A stretch of 6,420 nt of DNA from an uncultured Actinomycetes bacterium (lineage in GTDB: Bacteria > Actinomycetota > Thermoleophilia > Gaiellales > F1-60-MAGs149): positions 1-6,420 of the forward strand of contig CAINDT010000329.1 in assembly GCA_903847495.1 (NCBI GenBank), in the 5' to 3' direction. The notes below the pieces were generated by a model, which saw nothing but the letters and a program-made list of their open reading frames with translations, had not been told where the DNA came from and ran no database searches. The position numbers were made by a program, and so were the translations under genes. Position 1 is the stretch's first letter. The number at the start of each line of letters is the position of its first letter. Positions 5,674 to 6,420 of this stretch are shown piece after piece.

Positions 5674-5687
5674 TATGAAAATTCATA
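5674..5687. repeat. Operator-like dyad TATGAA-AA-TTCATA
   Basis: A perfect 6-base inverted repeat around a central AA, in the AT-rich core of the sigma gene upstream region. The size and symmetry suit a dimeric DNA-binding protein, though no partner can be named. It overlaps one candidate -10 (TATGAA) and one CATAGG copy (5684-5689). Confidence 0.4.
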
Positions 5688-5797
5688 GGTCTGTTCCTAA
5701 TTTGCCTGCAAACCGTTACAAAACGAGGCATAGGCAGAACCCGTGGATTTCGGCTCTATCAGCGGGATTGCGATAGGTACGTAGGCGATTGCCTATG
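5684..5797. repeat. Four CATAGG-type hexamers upstream of the sigma gene
   Basis: CATAGG occurs at 5684-5689 and 5729-5734, GATAGG at 5772-5777, and an inverted CATAGG (read CCTATG) at 5792-5797. The second and fourth extend into a perfect 10-base inverted repeat, GGCATAGGCA (5727-5736) and TGCCTATGCC (5790-5799). The fourth also sits in a smaller dyad, TAGGC-GATT-GCCTA (5782-5795). Repeated A/T-containing words are unlikely by chance in DNA this GC-rich, so these may be regulator sites. Confidence 0.4.
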
Positions 5798-5803
5798 CCC
5801 CAG

Positions 5804-5815
5804 CCTCTGCAGAGG
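5804..5815. repeat. Perfect 12-base palindrome just after rlmB
   Basis: CCTCTGCAGAGG begins one base past the rlmB stop codon. It has no loop and no following T tract, so it is a poor intrinsic terminator. It could be a protein site or a weak hairpin at the rlmB 3' end. Confidence 0.4.
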
Positions 5816-5816
5816 T

Positions 5817-6420
5817 TCAGGTCTGTGCGCGCTGGCGCACGGCCTCGAACAGCAGCACGCCGGCCGTCACGGACACGTTCAGCGACGAAATCGACCCCGC
5901 CAGCGGGATCGAAACAGTCTGATCGCATGCGTCCATGACCCGCGGACGCACACCCGAACCCTCCGCGCCCAGCACGAAGATGCACCCGTCGCGGTAATCG
6001 GCGTCCGTGTAGCCCGTTTCACCGTCAGCTGCCGCCGCGTAACTCCAGATTCCAGGTCGCTTGGCGCGCTGCAGCCAATCCGCCAGGTTCGGAGCGACGG
6101 CGATCGGCAGATGCTCCACCGCGCCGGCACTGGCCTTGGCGACAACAGCCGTGACGATCGCACTCCCATGGCGTGGCACCACGAGCCCCGCCGCACCGGC
6201 GCATTCCGCGCTGCGCACGATCGCACCGAGATTGCGGGGATCACTGACGCCATCGAGCGCGATGATCAGCGGAGCGTCCGCATCGAGCAGATCATCGGGG
6301 TCGGCATACGGGAAGGGATCGACGCGCGCCGCAATGCCCTGGTGATCGGAACTTCCGGCCAGCGCGCCGATCTCGTCGGCTCCGGTGACACGGACCTGCG
6401 TCGAGACGTCACGCAGCCAC
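5817..6420 (-). CDS. rlmB: 23S rRNA (guanosine-2'-O)-methyltransferase RlmB, 3' part
   Basis: This SPOUT (TrmH-family) methyltransferase uses S-adenosylmethionine to 2'-O-methylate the conserved guanosine of 23S rRNA (G2251 in E. coli). The 201 visible residues run in frame to the right edge; compared with E. coli RlmB (243 aa), about 45-50 N-terminal residues of the RNA-binding domain are missing. Visible signatures are DHQGIAARV (about 6347-6321), motif 1 LDGVSDPRNLGAIVRSAE (about 6260-6207), motif 2 GAEGSG (5969-5952) and motif 3 SIPLAGSISSLNVSV (about 5912-5868), which form the trefoil-knot cofactor site. The HQG segment and the neighbouring SigH-like gene favour RlmB over the tRNA enzyme TrmH. 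A GTG at 6218 is an internal valine and not the start. The stop is TGA at 5819-5817. Confidence 0.93.
   Translation of the reverse strand, partial: WLRDVSTQVRVTGADEIGALAGSSDHQGIAARVDPFPYADPDDLLDADAPLIIALDGVSDPRNLGAIVRSAECAGAAGLVVPRHGSAIVTAVVAKASAGAVEHLPIAVAPNLADWLQRAKRPGIWSYAAAADGETGYTDADYRDGCIFVLGAEGSGVRPRVMDACDQTVSIPLAGSISSLNVSVTAGVLLFEAVRQRAQT

Larger units (their letters stand above)
5570..5816 (-). promoter_or_regulatory. AT-richer leader/promoter region of the sigma gene
   Basis: These 247 bases separate rlmB from the sigma gene and hold no convincing gene. The stretch around 5650-5730 is clearly richer in A and T than the rest of the window. It contains several dyads and repeated ATAGG hexamers (listed separately), suggesting a regulated promoter. 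Two possible minus-strand promoters can be written: TTGCAG, 18 bases, TATGAA; and TTGTAA, 16 bases, TAGGAA. Neither has the final T of the -10 box, and I cannot choose between them. Confidence 0.5.

Noticed and set aside
5681..5698. AGGA and GAAT on the minus strand, resembling a SigH-type (autoregulated) promoter
   Set aside because: The two elements are only ten bases apart, whereas Bacillus SigH promoters need about 17-18 between these cores, and the purines expected in front of each core are missing.
4094..5776. Long plus-strand open frames opposite the permease and sigma genes
   Set aside because: The real genes are on the minus strand, with clear motifs. The plus-strand translations are repetitive and charged, as expected of codon-bias shadows.
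6216..6218. GTG at 6218 as a start of a short methyltransferase gene
   Set aside because: The frame continues upstream to the window edge with conserved RlmB sequence (HQG segment and the first half of motif 1), so the GTG is an internal valine.
1..6420. Mobile elements, CRISPR arrays, phage genes, toxin-antitoxin or defence systems
   Set aside because: No transposase, integrase, regular spacer-repeat array or known defence domain is visible in any credible gene. The tRNA shows no duplicated 3' end that would mark an integration site.

Overview
The window is a GC-rich (by eye about two thirds GC), gene-dense bacterial chromosome segment. The most likely source is a deep-branching actinobacterium of the Thermoleophilia/Solirubrobacterales type. 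That is an inference from three things: the base composition, the TANNNT-N6-ATG leaderless gene starts, and a SigH/Spo0H-like sigma factor beside rlmB. No phage, transposon, CRISPR or plasmid signal was seen, and no stretch over 300 bases lacks a gene.

Layout. At the left edge, only the first codons of an unidentified minus-strand gene are visible (1-12). Next comes selD (minus, 34-1047), which faces away from an aldo/keto reductase gene (plus, 1105-2124) across a 57-base bidirectional promoter region. The reductase converges on a GT4 glycosyltransferase gene (minus, 2121-3173), and the two stop codons share one CTAG. A tRNA-Thr(TGT) gene (3218-3290) and a compact glycerophosphodiester phosphodiesterase gene (plus, 3389-4093) follow. 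The phosphodiesterase gene converges, with a 2-base gap, on a TauE/SafE-family permease gene (minus, 4096-4866). Upstream of the permease on the same strand are the SigH-like sigma factor gene (4886-5569), its 247-base AT-richer leader, and the 3' two thirds or more of rlmB (5817 to beyond the right edge).

Function. These are mostly independent housekeeping genes and not one pathway: selenophosphate synthesis, an oxidoreductase, surface-glycan synthesis, Thr decoding, phosphodiester turnover, anion export, transcription control and 23S rRNA methylation. The one meaningful linkage is rlmB followed by the sigma gene, which matches the rlmB-yacP-sigH order of Bacillus with yacP missing.

What stands out is regulatory. 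Five protein starts have a TANNNT box ending exactly 6 bases before ATG, so they look leaderless. The sigma gene breaks this pattern: it has a strong Shine-Dalgarno, a long hairpin beside it, and an upstream region full of dyads and repeated CATAGG-type hexamers. I do not see a new multi-gene system here, and the findings should be read as local observations.
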